From Blastomussa wellsi (taxonomy: Eukaryota; Cnidaria; Anthozoa; Scleractinia; Plerogyridae): 64,000 nucleotides of DNA. This document shows positions 10,601 to 19,435 of this stretch, piece by piece (the first letter of the stretch is position 1; each line of letters begins with the position of its first letter). The notes beneath the pieces were generated by a model. It was not told the DNA's origin, did not search any database, and was given only the letters and a program-made list of their open reading frames with translations. Where the stretch lies: NCBI GenBank assembly GCA_947652115.1, contig OX393569.1, positions 17,958,650 to 18,022,649 on the forward strand. Reading direction: 5' to 3'. A program made the translations under genes and the position numbers.

Positions 10601-13600
10601 TGGATTGTAAAGAGAACAAATCAGACTACAGAAACCCTGTTAAATTGGTTTTCTACGGTAATATTTGTACTCGTTTTGAGGGTATTTTTCGCACTCTGTA
10701 ATGAACTCTAATAAAATATCCTCCTTATGAAAAGGGAGACAAACTAAATCATTCAGCAAACATGTTGCGTAAGCGAGCGAGTCACGATTGCTTTCGTTTT
10801 TTCTCATGTAGGATTGGTGGAGAAATTAGCGCAAATTTTTCTAGCCAATCGCCAAGCGAAGCAATGCAAACCCCCCCTCCCCCAAAAAAATACGAATTAT
10901 TTTTGACACTCAATCGAGGGCGCTCTATATTATATAATTTTCCTAAATTAAAAGTGCCTTACCTGATATACAGAATTCACATGCCCACGTAGAGATGTGA
11001 TGTACCTAACGAAAACAATGCCAATCACAAAATTAGATCGTGCTATGATATCAAACCAACAAATGCCATCAAGTCATGTTTTCAGGGGGTCTGGGAGCAT
11101 GCCTCTCCTTCCCACCCTAGTGAGTTTTTTTCACACTCTCGTGAGGTCCGGCCAAGAGCCTCAAATGAAAGCCCTGTAATATACAACGAAAACTGATACA
11201 GGAAAAACAGGCGACGATTGGTCTGACTAAGCCCCAAGCACTTTCGCAGTGATTGCAAATTAGACTTTACGTTTACATAATTTATAATTTGAACGATGGG
11301 CGATTCGAATGAGATCATGTACATCCTTGCAAACAGTGTATGCAACAAGATTCGCCCTCAAAAAGTTCTGGGGAACAGCGTTCGTAAGCTAATTCACGAG
11401 AATATAAACTGGGCATTGAATTATGCAATTTGCTAGAACGTACTTCCCATTGTCACCATTCCAGATTTTCACCGACTTATCAAACGATGCACTTGCTATG
11501 AGGCGGCCATCGGGAGAAAAACTCACTTGATTAATAAGAGCCTGGTGACCTGGAACAGATGAGAATCAGATTAGCGACATGAACAAAGCTAAACGGCTCT
11601 ACCGACAATTACAGAGAAGGCAAACATGGCCTAATTATTAAGACGCTGGTCTTGGAAATAATAGTTTGTCAAGGAAGGAAAAAACACCAAAGATGAAGAT
11701 TGAAATCGAGAACCTTGAATAAATTAGGGTTAAGTTTTCAAGATGTTTCTTCCATGACAGAGTAAATAACTGATTAACAGTAATTTACTAATAAAACAAT
11801 GGCCGTTTTTCTAGGCACAGCATTTCAATACTGTTTTGGTCTTTATATTTACGTGTATACAGATATGAAAATTAATCTGACCTGTCATTCGCGCTAAAGG
11901 CTTTTTGCTTTCTTCTGGATCCCAGAGAAAAAGAGTAAAATCATCAGAGCCTGACACCAATCTCTCACTTCTTCCACCCTGGAAGGAATGGAATTGATAT
12001 GTTATTCGACATTGTGCTGTGATACTGGGTGGTAATGGGCTTATGTGTGTGATTTGGGTAACAAATTGCGCGTGACACGTACAAACAGCTCAAATCTGAC
12101 CGTGATTCGTGAATTGTCAGTCTAGTATGACGCGCGATGCTATTTTAAGAAACTTTCGAAAACGTTCGTGAAAAAACGAAAATATTTACGTACTCATAAA
12201 TCAATTTACATCGTACACCAAAATGACAAACAACACGAACATATAGCTAACGATTGATTCATGTGATTTAGAACTTGTCTTGCACTGTGAGCTCGCCTAA
12301 GAGATCAGGTCTTGAAAGTCGATTTGTGAAATGGTCTAAAAATATATATTACGTGATTCTTGATTTAATTGTTCGTGATTCCTGATTCCTGATTGGGACT
12401 CCCGCAACAGACCCCACCCCTTACCACGTTGGTGATAGAGAGACTATGAGATTCTGATCAATAACCGGTAATTAAAATAAGGGTGACATCCATGTAGCGT
12501 ACATGTACCTTTGCTTGTGTATATCTTTGCAGCGCTTTCTCTTTCAATGTATCACTGTCTGCTCTATCTAATTCACCAATGACACCTTTCGATGGATCAT
12601 ACGCGCCAGTTCTTAATGTGTAGTCTGTACTTAGTGCCAGATGATTGACCTGTGATGAAACAGAAAAAGATTTATCGTCTCGCCAAACGGAATGATACAC
12701 TGTTTGTACACATTTTTGCATACTAATAGTCAGGTTTTCAAATACTAAACCATGAGAATCCTTAATACAACCAAGGAGTTTCAAAATGTTTTGAAGTGGG
12801 TGTGAGCTTTTTGGTCACAAGCTGATTGCTATGACCAGAGTAGCTGGCTGCATAATATTCAAGTAGCCGGTGGAACTCCGGCACCTGCCGCCTTGTTTTG
12901 AAACCCCTGATACAACATATAGAAAGTAATTACAACGCTCAGTGATTGGTTTAAAAATCACATGTCACTTTTTCAGCCAGTCAGAAGCAAAGCCAATCAT
13001 GGCTCGTGTGCACTTTTTCTCACGCTTTCTGTCGGCCACGTGTAATTACTTAGAGTTTTGATTGGTGCACTGGATTGTCTCCGTCCTTTCTGATTGGCCA
13101 AAGTAATAACTTTGGTTTTGGTTTTACCACATTTGATTGAAACTTGCAGTGTACTGCCTACACTATGTAGAGGGATGTAATTGAATGCAAAAGCTAAAGT
13201 AATACACCTACCCAATGTGCATGTCCCTGTAATGTTCTACAAAGTACGCCCTTGTAGATAACAAGACAAAAGGAAAGAAGCAATTTGTATAAAACTCTAA
13301 TGAAATATTTCTCTATATCATTCTCTTATCAAAAACTCTATGAACTGGGAAAAAAGGAAGGCAAGGGATTAAATCCATTACACAAGAAACTGGTATTGCC
13401 ACAAGTTTTGTGTCATACCCTGCAGCCACTCGGTAGACTTATAATTTTGTGTCCAGTCCACTCAGTTCCGTGGAGGTGGGGGAAAAGGCAGGGGGTGGTA
13501 TCCCCTCAGATGGGCAGCTCTCAAATTGTGTATGCCCAGGGCAGTTGCATGCAAGCCTGTCTTTAGTTAGTTTCCTTTTTATAATTCAGTAGGTAGATAA

Positions 13601-16600
13601 CTTATGTGACCACGGAAAGTAACTTGCCCCGCAGGAAAATCTACTTGCCTTGGGTGGGAGAAGAGAGCAGGGTTTGTACCCCTTTTCACAGACAAATTTC
13701 CAGGACTTTTCCAGGCCTTTTCCAGGACTCATATCAAATTTTCCAGGACTCCAAAATTCACATGATACCCTTTTTCTTCCAACATCCAAATATAAATTCT
13801 CCCAACTGTAAGAATTGCATTTCTTATAAAGTTAGTTCAGAAAAATTCATTTCTTGATTTTAACAGATTTCCAGGACTTTAAATCTTGTTCCAGGACTTT
13901 CCAGTCCTGGAAAATGCCATAATAAAATTCCAGGACTTTCTGGGTTGTCCAGGACCCACACGAACCCTGAGAGAGGGTTAAAAAAAAGTGTGAATCCCAG
14001 GGCCTGGAGAATAAGAGAAATTGGGAAACATTTTACAGGATTGCCTATATTTTGCCATAGAACTAACACAAAGGGCTAATTATTGTGAAACATTCTTAAT
14101 CCTATGGTATGTTAGTGTATGTTACAATTATAGTTAGTAGAACATTCTAAATCAAACAATCACCAACTTACATCCTCTGCTCTCCAGACCTTGATTGTCC
14201 TGTCCTGGGATGAGGAGTAAATAAGCCCCTCCCCTCCCCACCTGATACATGTTACGGACTTGGTGTGGCTTGACAATGTTCTTATCAACTGCCCAAGGAT
14301 GCAATCCCATATTTTCACAGTTGTATCCTTAAGGGGAAAAATCACAGCTAGTTTATGATAATTCTTAAAATACTGTCTCTTACTTATTGAGCTAACTAGC
14401 TTATTTTGTTAAATATTATAATAGAACTGATGGCAATGTATGCTCTGGTATAAAGAAATGCCAGAGCATCATACATCATGGTCATCATCATCATCATCAT
14501 CATCTATTCTTAATCTTCATAATCATAGAATCGTTTCTTAAAAAATATCATTTTAGCATGGTCTAGTGGTTAGGGTACTGGACTTGTAATATGGAATTCC
14601 CAGGTTCATATCCTTTTCTCCATCACTAGCCCATCACTAACTGGATTTGTTTTCAATGCTCCTGAATTCAACTCCACTGTACTTTGTAAATGGCCTGGAA
14701 CTGATCAGCCTCCTGCCAGTCAGGATTCTTAGCATGTTATGTTTTATTTGTTAATAACACGCATTAGAATATCTTTACATGAAATTTGCCTGATATAAAT
14801 GTTAATTATCGTCATCGTCATTGTAGTCACCATTGCCATTATTATTATCAGGTATTCTTTAATTACATTATCCAAATCGTGGGTTCCACTCCATTAAACA
14901 TTATTTTATTTTTTTTGTTTTCACTCACTTTTGATGAACTTGCAAGAAATCTACAATCTGGATTACTGAAAAAACAACAACAAAACATAGACCAGGCTGT
15001 CACTAAACTTGTGTCCCTAGATCTCTTAGGATACCAGTTGTTTAGTGTACTAAAAAGCAGTCAAAATGTCTTCAATAAGTAGAAACATTTTATTTTCTCC
15101 AAACCAGACTCAATGCATTATTAAAATCTAACTAAAGGAATATACATTTGCCATTTAGCAGTAGCTGAGTACCTGTGAAGTGGTTGCCAGCTAAGCCAAG
15201 TAATCCATTGTAAGTGACCTTTTAATGTCTTACCCAACTGTTTTCCAGTCAAAGGGTCCCATATTCTAATCTACAATGTACCAAACAGAGCATACACACA
15301 TCACCTCTTCATTTACCATATGAACTGCCATCAAATGGCCATAATAATGGTGTTACAATGTGCAACAATTTGAAAGATAAGGTGGCTTAATTAAAGGGAC
15401 CTAGTCAGACTCGGTAATTTTTAATGGGCACCATCGAGGTTATGGAAATTGTATGGTAAAGAGAAATCTTATAAGTTATTGTATTGCTGTAAGTTATGCT
15501 ACTGTATTGTTTTTTTTTTTTTTTTTGCTTTTAGCAAGTTTTTCAGTGATCTCTTTCGTTTCGACATGCTCTGAGTAAAATATAATACTGAAACGCTCGT
15601 TGCATGAAAACAAAAACAAGGGCATGGCTGACTAAGATGCTTTAAAGGGACACTGTACCGCCATGGAGATTTTTCAGCTTTTTTACTAAAATAGCACTAA
15701 TATTATGACTAAGTATGTCCATGCATGAAGTTTGTTATGTAGATTGTTGGTGGAAGGGGGTCATTATAATTTCCAGTTTTACAGTTCAAGGTTAGATCTA
15801 AAGCTCATGATGATATCAAAATGATAGTACTCCTTTCATAGCTTCAGTACACTGGTATAGCAATTTTAATCAAAACTGTTCAGAATGCTATCTGTAGGTT
15901 TCCATTGGTGTAAATAGACTTATCAAGGGCACCATTTACAATTCTAACCTCGCCATTTTTACAACCTGAAGCTAACTTTTTCCCATCTGGAGACCAGGCT
16001 ATGTGTAATATCCAATGTGTATGGCCTGAAAGAAATCAAATTTAAATAAATCCCAAAAGTTTATTAATTAATATTATTAACTGTGGTCTGAAATAATATT
16101 TCAAATAATTGTAATGCTGCACTTATGGTATTTACATGTAATATTTACCTTTACATGTAAAATGAGGTGTTTCTGTGTTGACATCCCAAAAGCGAACAGT
16201 TGTATCACCTGAACCACTTGCAAGATACCTAATATTAAAATTGGTAAATATTTATTATACAATTATTTCTTCATGCCCAGAGGAAAGTTCCACTCCTTGA
16301 CCATGCTATATAAATAGCCAATTGATCAGCCTCCTATCAGCTGGGGATTAACTCACCAGTCAATACTTAAATTCCTAAAAATCATATGATTTTTGTTTGG
16401 TCTGTACTTTTTCAAAATTACAAGTTTGCAACGCATACAAAATCACATTCAAATTCATTCATTATTTCAATCACATACACCTACATGTTACTTCCCATAC
16501 AACTTTTAATGGAACTTAACCTACCTGCCATCTGGACTAAATGACACAGCAATCACCGCTTCAGAATGACCTGACAGCCAGAGAGATGTACAATAAATTA

Positions 16601-19283
16601 CCAATTAGCAGAGTAAATTACACGTCAGATTAATTTACACTACAAATCAAACCACAATATCCCTACATTCAAAGCTATTGACTATCTTGTCTTTATATAT
16701 AGGCTGTAAAAGGTGCCAATTACATGGCAAGATTTCCTTTGAAAGCCACGCTGAAATCTCAGCCTAGCTAACTAGGTCCACGTGAAACAAATGGCAGCCA
16801 CGAACAGTTTTGAGTGGAATCGAAGTGTCAACCTGAGGTGACATTCACCACGTAATTGCTACAAAATTTCATACCATCATGTAACATTTAGCCTACAATA
16901 CAACATGTGAAATCTAGCACCCTAAAATAACACATACAGAGGACAGAAGCTGCATGACCCTCTCCATGTGTTATGTGTCTATAACCCACAATAACTTTGT
17001 CCTCAGAGGAAAAAGGAATAAAATAATATAAAGAAAAAATAATATAGTTAAAGAATCGATGTTACCTGGAATTGTACTTGTACATCTTGTGACTGCTCGG
17101 ACTTTAAACACAGCCTGCGGTTGGTATACGATCTCTACCACCTTCTCTGTTTCAAGCGTTTGGGTTTCTAGAGTTTCCTTAAGACTTCCTGTGATTTCAG
17201 ACTCGTTGATAAAAAATGAGTATGGTACACTTTCATCCTGATTGAAAAAAGTAAGATTTGCAATAAGAAACTTTATTTTATAAGACTAGAAAATATAATG
17301 TAGTCAAGCCTGTTAAACAGAACTGGGGTCATGCATAGCTGCTGGTGCTAATAACTTCAGCTTAGTATGAAGCAGCTAATTATGAGTAGATGGGATGCTA
17401 GTCCCATCGCAGGTTACTCCACCCTGGATGAGATGCTAGTCCATCGCAGGTTACTCCCTCCTGGATAAGATGCTAGTCCCATCGCAGGTTACTCCCTCCT
17501 GGATAAGATGCTAGTCCATCGCAGGTTACTCCCTCCTGGATGAGATGCTAGTCCATCGCAGGCTGCTCCACAGAATTCTGTCAGGTTGTCCCAACAATTC
17601 GCCGTATTTATACTCTTGGATGCGGAGAGGGGCACTGTGAGAGAAAAGTGTTTTACCTATTCTTAAGAATGTGACGCTGGTCACTTCCAGGGCTAGCTTT
17701 AACCCAGAATGCTCTACCTGGAGTACAGCACATTAGCCAATAGGACACCATGCCTCCCACAGTTAAATATTTATATCCATAATGCTGTAAATAAAACTAC
17801 AATATTGCCACTACCTCTATTAAGCATTGGTTACTGGCCCCTTATGAATTACCTTTACTATAATAATAACATTTTGTTTACTTAATCTTATTGACAAACA
17901 GTGGGATAATTGGCATCTGTGTCCTGTGAATGCCCACTTTTTAGAGAAAATTGAACAAATTGCTGTATTGAGAGTTATTTTATAGCAAATTTGGAAATCT
18001 TCCAACAAATGTGCACTCGAAACTGCAGAAATATGCCTCATGTTTAAATGCTATCATCAGGCCATGCTCTAGGGGTATGTGAGGTCAAGCCTCAAACATT
18101 TTCCGATCCTCACTTTTCAAATCCTGGCAAAAAGCGTGCCTAAATGAAGTGGCTTCTTATTAATAAAAAGGGCTTTGACTGTATATGTTGGCACTCTACA
18201 AAAAGTGCCATTAGGAATACACATGCATATAGCCAATAAATTATATCCTAAGATATCATTACCTTTTGAAGTACTGCATTGCAGACTAATTCTAGTTTAT
18301 CAGGAGTGATATCAACAGGAAGGTCAAATGGTGTGCCAATGAGCTCTCCAAGTTCACTCTTGAACTGTGCAAGGATGCGTCCACCTTCACTGATTAAAAT
18401 GCATGAAAATCAGAAGAATTAAATGACTGCACAATGTTAGTAAGTCTGCAAACACATTACCAATGTTTCAGACACCACTTGAGCATACAATTCCCTGTAG
18501 CTATATAGTACAACATCATAGTTAATGAAGGGAAATGGTTATGCAGCCTTAGTTCTAATATGCTTATGGATGTTTACTTTTCTGGCTTTGACTGTGCACT
18601 TTACATAATTATCGCATTAGCGTCCCCCAAGGCAAACACCGGACCTTGCATTATGCCAAATGGCTGAACCTCTAGTTAGCAGATATCTTTAGAACCAGAA
18701 AAACATTTCACGTTCAACAGGAGACTGAGGAGTATCCGTATATGTGATGTTATGTGGATGAGATCGAAGTGTTCGCCTGAGGGTGGTTTTCACCAAGCCA
18801 TTCCATTTTATATCCACACAGCCCTGGAGACGAGATTTTCTGAAGTGGCTTCAAAGGTAGGGTAGTTCCATGGGCATTCTTTGATCTTTCAATTTTTTGT
18901 GAAGGGGGATTAGTGGTAATCTTGCCTTTTTTTCTGAAGGGGTTAACAAAAATCAGGTTTTTTCTGAGGGGGGTGGGGTGAATTTGTACTTACCTCATCA
19001 ACAGGGGAAGAGGGGGTGGATATTAAATGGAATAGAACCAGAGGAGGTGATTACACAAGCTGAGGGAGCATCTATTTCTGCTGATCGGTAGAAATCAACA
19101 TCATAGTTAACTGGCTATATATTGTTGATTGCTATTGATTACTTGCAATCAATCCATAATAATTACATTGTAATGTTTTCGGTGATTGATATTATTCATA
19201 CTGTCGGAGGCATCTAACTTATATGAGATCGATCCAGATGTGCATGTACACTAAACGTATAACCAAAGCATCTCCTACCTCAT
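4642..19283 (-). CDS. NLE1: Notchless homolog (NLE1), 60S ribosome biogenesis WD40 protein, 17 coding exons
   Basis: Notchless works with the AAA-ATPase midasin to remodel pre-60S particles in the nucleolus. Exons: 19279-19283, 18263-18389, 17066-17237, 16525-16570, 16149-16228, 15949-16025, 15173-15270, 14929-14965, 14172-14327, 13212-13250, 12509-12649, 11882-11978, 11444-11549, 10963-11005, 10432-10491, 4956-5012, 4642-4716. They sum to 1416 nt, giving 471 aa against about 485 in human. The N-terminal NLE domain includes [22 protein letters not shown] repeats follow, with [63 protein letters not shown] and [17 protein letters not shown]. Fifteen of the sixteen introns have GT-AG ends. The exception is the intron after 10432, which has TT in place of GT although the join is in phase (AAG then GTT). 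The C-terminus ends VLKM, slightly shorter than in human. The first coding exon holds only ATGAG. The start lies 152 bp from MRPL18. Confidence 0.93.
5520..6647 (+). CDS. DIRS element 2: gag-like protein (375 aa)
   Basis: This is the first frame of the element, with the ATG 70 nt inside the left terminal repeat region. The N-terminus is acidic ([20 protein letters not shown]), with a Met-rich stretch ([16 protein letters not shown]) and an acidic [14 protein letters not shown] run. The middle (about residues 180-310) looks helical and globular. The C-terminus is basic ([16 protein letters not shown], then QRNWKKKEE), which could bind RNA. Unlike the gag of element 1 it has no CCHC knuckle. 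Its role is inferred mainly from position. It overlaps the RT frame by about 50 nt. Confidence 0.75.
   Translation: MANSTNSEDNPEGTGPPSTEEIEDDLLEESALENSDSLLGVLAKLNQNMDHMAGSMSAMGDAFATLSKQCPAKRDARSGNLNPLNGKTKKSRVEVSEEGETDSESDDADVHELLATNAENEAEGAKKSSASSQDSCKNDGEDELLKKLALDFSKDDKVSSPISKQLAEIINKRWASKLGENKVKETVEKYDRPENCEKLVAPKVNPEIWEKLSHYGKKQDLRLSAIQNMIVKVGAIIAQSTQTLMDFRSQGRKLDTSALLTAQIDAIALLGHTNYELSLRRREAIKPNLNKEYGSLCSSQTPVTTLLFGDALQSQLTAIRASNRISHTAVHNSSKSSTKPPYRQKQSQPFLGKGHFQSKWKPQRNWKKKEETSKK
6596..8785 (+). CDS. DIRS element 2: reverse transcriptase-RNase H-methyltransferase-like polyprotein
   Basis: This 729-aa frame makes element DNA. The RT domain shows [20 protein letters not shown], then [28 protein letters not shown] and the catalytic [12 protein letters not shown] (YIDD in place of the commoner YVDD or YMDD). 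RNase H acidic positions appear in [28 protein letters not shown] and VEADKQSR. The tail has [20 protein letters not shown] and YMFPPFSLI, like the Dam-type adenine methyltransferase module of DIRS elements, with FPPF where DPPY would be expected. Whether it is active as a methyltransferase is uncertain. The last 430 nt overlap the recombinase frame. Confidence 0.9.
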   Translation: METTEKLEEKGGNQQKINTDDDIMPKLQLLQVNQFEGFIPTLIAYLVEQISCFKSGRLAKFVHCWQKITSDTEILQMVSGQYIEFDTKPCQTHTPTMKCFSAAENAIISKEVTSLLKKAVIVKTRHEPGEFISSVFVRPKKDGSHRMILNLKNLNKHVQYNHFKMDTLQSVISLITPNCYMASVDLKDAYYSVPIAVAHQKYLKFEWAGKLYQFTCFPNGLAFCPRKFTKLMKPAYAVLRQLGHINSPYIDDSYLQGGSYEECLANVLDTVKMFLSLGFILHPQKSIFTPTQKLVFLGFVLDSVQMKIYLTNEKIDKLQSVCTKLIKAPKTTIREVSRALGYMVSSFPGVMFGPLYFRQLEREKTLALRYSKGDYDAFMKVSEKACKELMWWNTHLEASYNVISHGEPSVVMTTDASSTGWGCALNDTSTGGHWTPEEARNHINYLELLAIYLALKSFSSILNGQHVKVMVDNMTALSDVNHMGTSSSEKRNDLAKEIWLWCAERNIWLTAVHIPGIENVEADKQSRQSHSQLEWTLDRTIFRDCLNVVKVVPNIDLFASRLNHQLQPYVSWHPDPGAVAVDAFHLSWKQYVPYMFPPFSLISRVLQKIQWERVQGIIIVPKWPTQTWWPVLMRMLIDNPVLLPCRKRLLFLPSSPEMIHPLYPKLELLMCHLSGDLLKAKEFRQKLQGSSCSPGDQAPQLSTEFTTRSGNHSAVDGTLIPFRPLYRMV
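8356..9585 (+). CDS. DIRS element 2: tyrosine recombinase (409-aa frame)
   Basis: This is the integrase that splices circular element DNA into the genome. The catalytic domain fits the phage-integrase fold: an arginine in [13 protein letters not shown], the HxxR box in [14 protein letters not shown] (H about 353, R about 356), a tryptophan in STAGWSS and the nucleophile in FARFYNKPI (Y about 389). Upstream, [18 protein letters not shown] and [12 protein letters not shown] look like the core-binding domain. The first 140 or so codons lie inside the RT frame, so the true start may be later, near 8550-8600. All catalytic residues are present. Confidence 0.9.
   Translation: MEAICALYVPSIFSYQQSIAKDSMGEGSRNYHCSKMANPNMVACLDENADRQSSTTTLQKEVAVSPKQPRNDSPSVSKTGAADVSLVWRSLESQGISTEASRIILQSWRSGTTTQYRIYHKKWESFCSRRNINPLQATLQDGINFLGELFTTGVGYSCINTARSALSSLIVLPGGVHFGSHPLVTRFVKGAFETRPSLPRYKEIWDVNSVLKVLATWNLGVELSLRDMSWKLTMLLALLSGQRVQTLKALTLTSMALTADKCVFTIDTPLKTTRPGKHLGRIEFLAYEPDKNLCVVRHLQAYIDRTSQLRGEADQLLIGHQKPHKPVSTNTIARWLKNVMTKAGIDTSVYKAHSTRAAATSAAKEKLVPIDTILSTAGWSSESTFARFYNKPIQDTAKNFGHELLHNSC
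9789..10052. repeat. Perfect palindrome carrying diverged copies of the DIRS termini (candidate internal complementary region or second DIRS remnant)
   Basis: Arms 9789-9875 and 9966-10052 (87 nt) are exact reverse complements around a 90-nt centre. Within each arm, ATTCTACGAAGTCATTGG is a variant of the left terminal repeat of DIRS element 2. The right arm and the adjoining centre (9935-10009) copy the first 70 nt of the element, including its GCGCGCGAAACCAGAGCGG block, in inverse orientation. The outer arm holds AACTTACGGTAAGTT, itself a palindrome containing a splice-donor-like GGTAAGT. Confidence 0.8.
11645..11745. repeat. Dispersed repeat fragment in an NLE1 intron
   Basis: AATAATAGTTTGTCAAGGAA followed by AAAACACCAAAG and a GATTGAAAT block resembles 26070-26225 and 59865-59995 in this window. 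No coding content. Confidence 0.5.
13668..13969. mobile_element. hAT-like MITE built of TTCCAGGACT blocks, in an NLE1 intron
   Basis: The ends CAGGGTTTGTACC and, inverted from the right, CAGGGTTCGTGTGG form short inverted repeats with the CAGGG start common in hAT elements. The interior repeats TTTCCAGGACTTT many times in both orientations. It is about 302 bp with no coding potential. I could not confirm an 8-bp target duplication. Confidence 0.6.
14481..14505. repeat. (TCA)n microsatellite
   Basis: A short uninterrupted TCA array lies in an NLE1 intron. Confidence 0.8.
14556..14760 (+). mobile_element. tRNA-derived SINE, in an NLE1 intron
   Basis: The head reads like a tRNA gene: A-box-like TGGTCTAGTGGTTAGGG and a decayed B box, GGTTCATATCC, about 35 nt downstream. 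The body continues CTGGAACTGATCAGCCTCC and ATTCTTAGCATGTTATGT. A tail-only copy with the same ATCAGCCTCCT block is at 16270-16360. The B-box changes argue against a working tRNA gene. Confidence 0.65.
15393..15645. mobile_element. TTAA-flanked repeat, copy 1 (partner at 50983)
   Basis: It starts TTAA then AGGGACCTAGTCAG, and shares long blocks with 50983-51200, including TGATCTCTTTCGTTTCGACA and AAAATATAATACTGAAAC. A poly-T run (about 15511-15526) lies in this copy only. It ends near CTGACTAAGATGC at 15630, just before another TTTAAAGGGACACTG start. A Kolobok- or piggyBac-type origin is inferred from the TTAA flanks. Confidence 0.5.
16270..16360 (+). mobile_element. SINE tail fragment
   Basis: TATAAATAGCCAATTGATCA followed by GCCTCCTATCAGCTGGGGAT matches the 3' body of the SINE at 14556 and lacks the tRNA-like head. 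Confidence 0.5.
17388..17760. repeat. Dispersed 'CTAGTCCATCGCAGG' repeat with an internal minisatellite
   Basis: About five tandem units of roughly 40 bp at 17390-17565 each contain GATGCTAGTCCATCGCAGG and a CTCCCTCCTGGAT linker. The remainder (GGCACTGTGAGAGAAAAG onwards) matches the family copies at 21050 and 62775. It lies in an NLE1 intron. Confidence 0.7.
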
Positions 19284-19435
19284 CTTGATTCTTTTATGGC
19301 CAAGATCCACGTGAGAATCTTCTACTCTTCCGGAATTTTTTTTTCTGTTTATTCTATTCAGCGGTAAAAGTAGTTCTTAACTTAGAGCTTCATGTATTAC
19401 AAAATTTCTGAGCGTGCGCATAAACCTCATCCAAG
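19284..19435. promoter_or_regulatory. Bidirectional promoter between NLE1 (minus) and MRPL18 (plus)
   Basis: Only 152 bp separate the two start codons. The interval holds an E-box CACGTG (19308-19313), a palindromic ETS-type TTCCGGAA (19328-19335) and an NRF-1-like GCGTGCGCA (19412-19420). CAAGATGGC, a YY1-type motif, spans the MRPL18 start. No TATA box is obvious. The motifs are seen; binding and shared control are inferred. Confidence 0.7.

Noticed and set aside
14556..14630. Functional tRNA gene
   Set aside because: The B box and the stems are decayed and a SINE body follows, with a second tail copy nearby.
17395..17565. CRISPR array
   Set aside because: The units are contiguous degenerate tandem repeats without unique spacers, in an animal gene intron.
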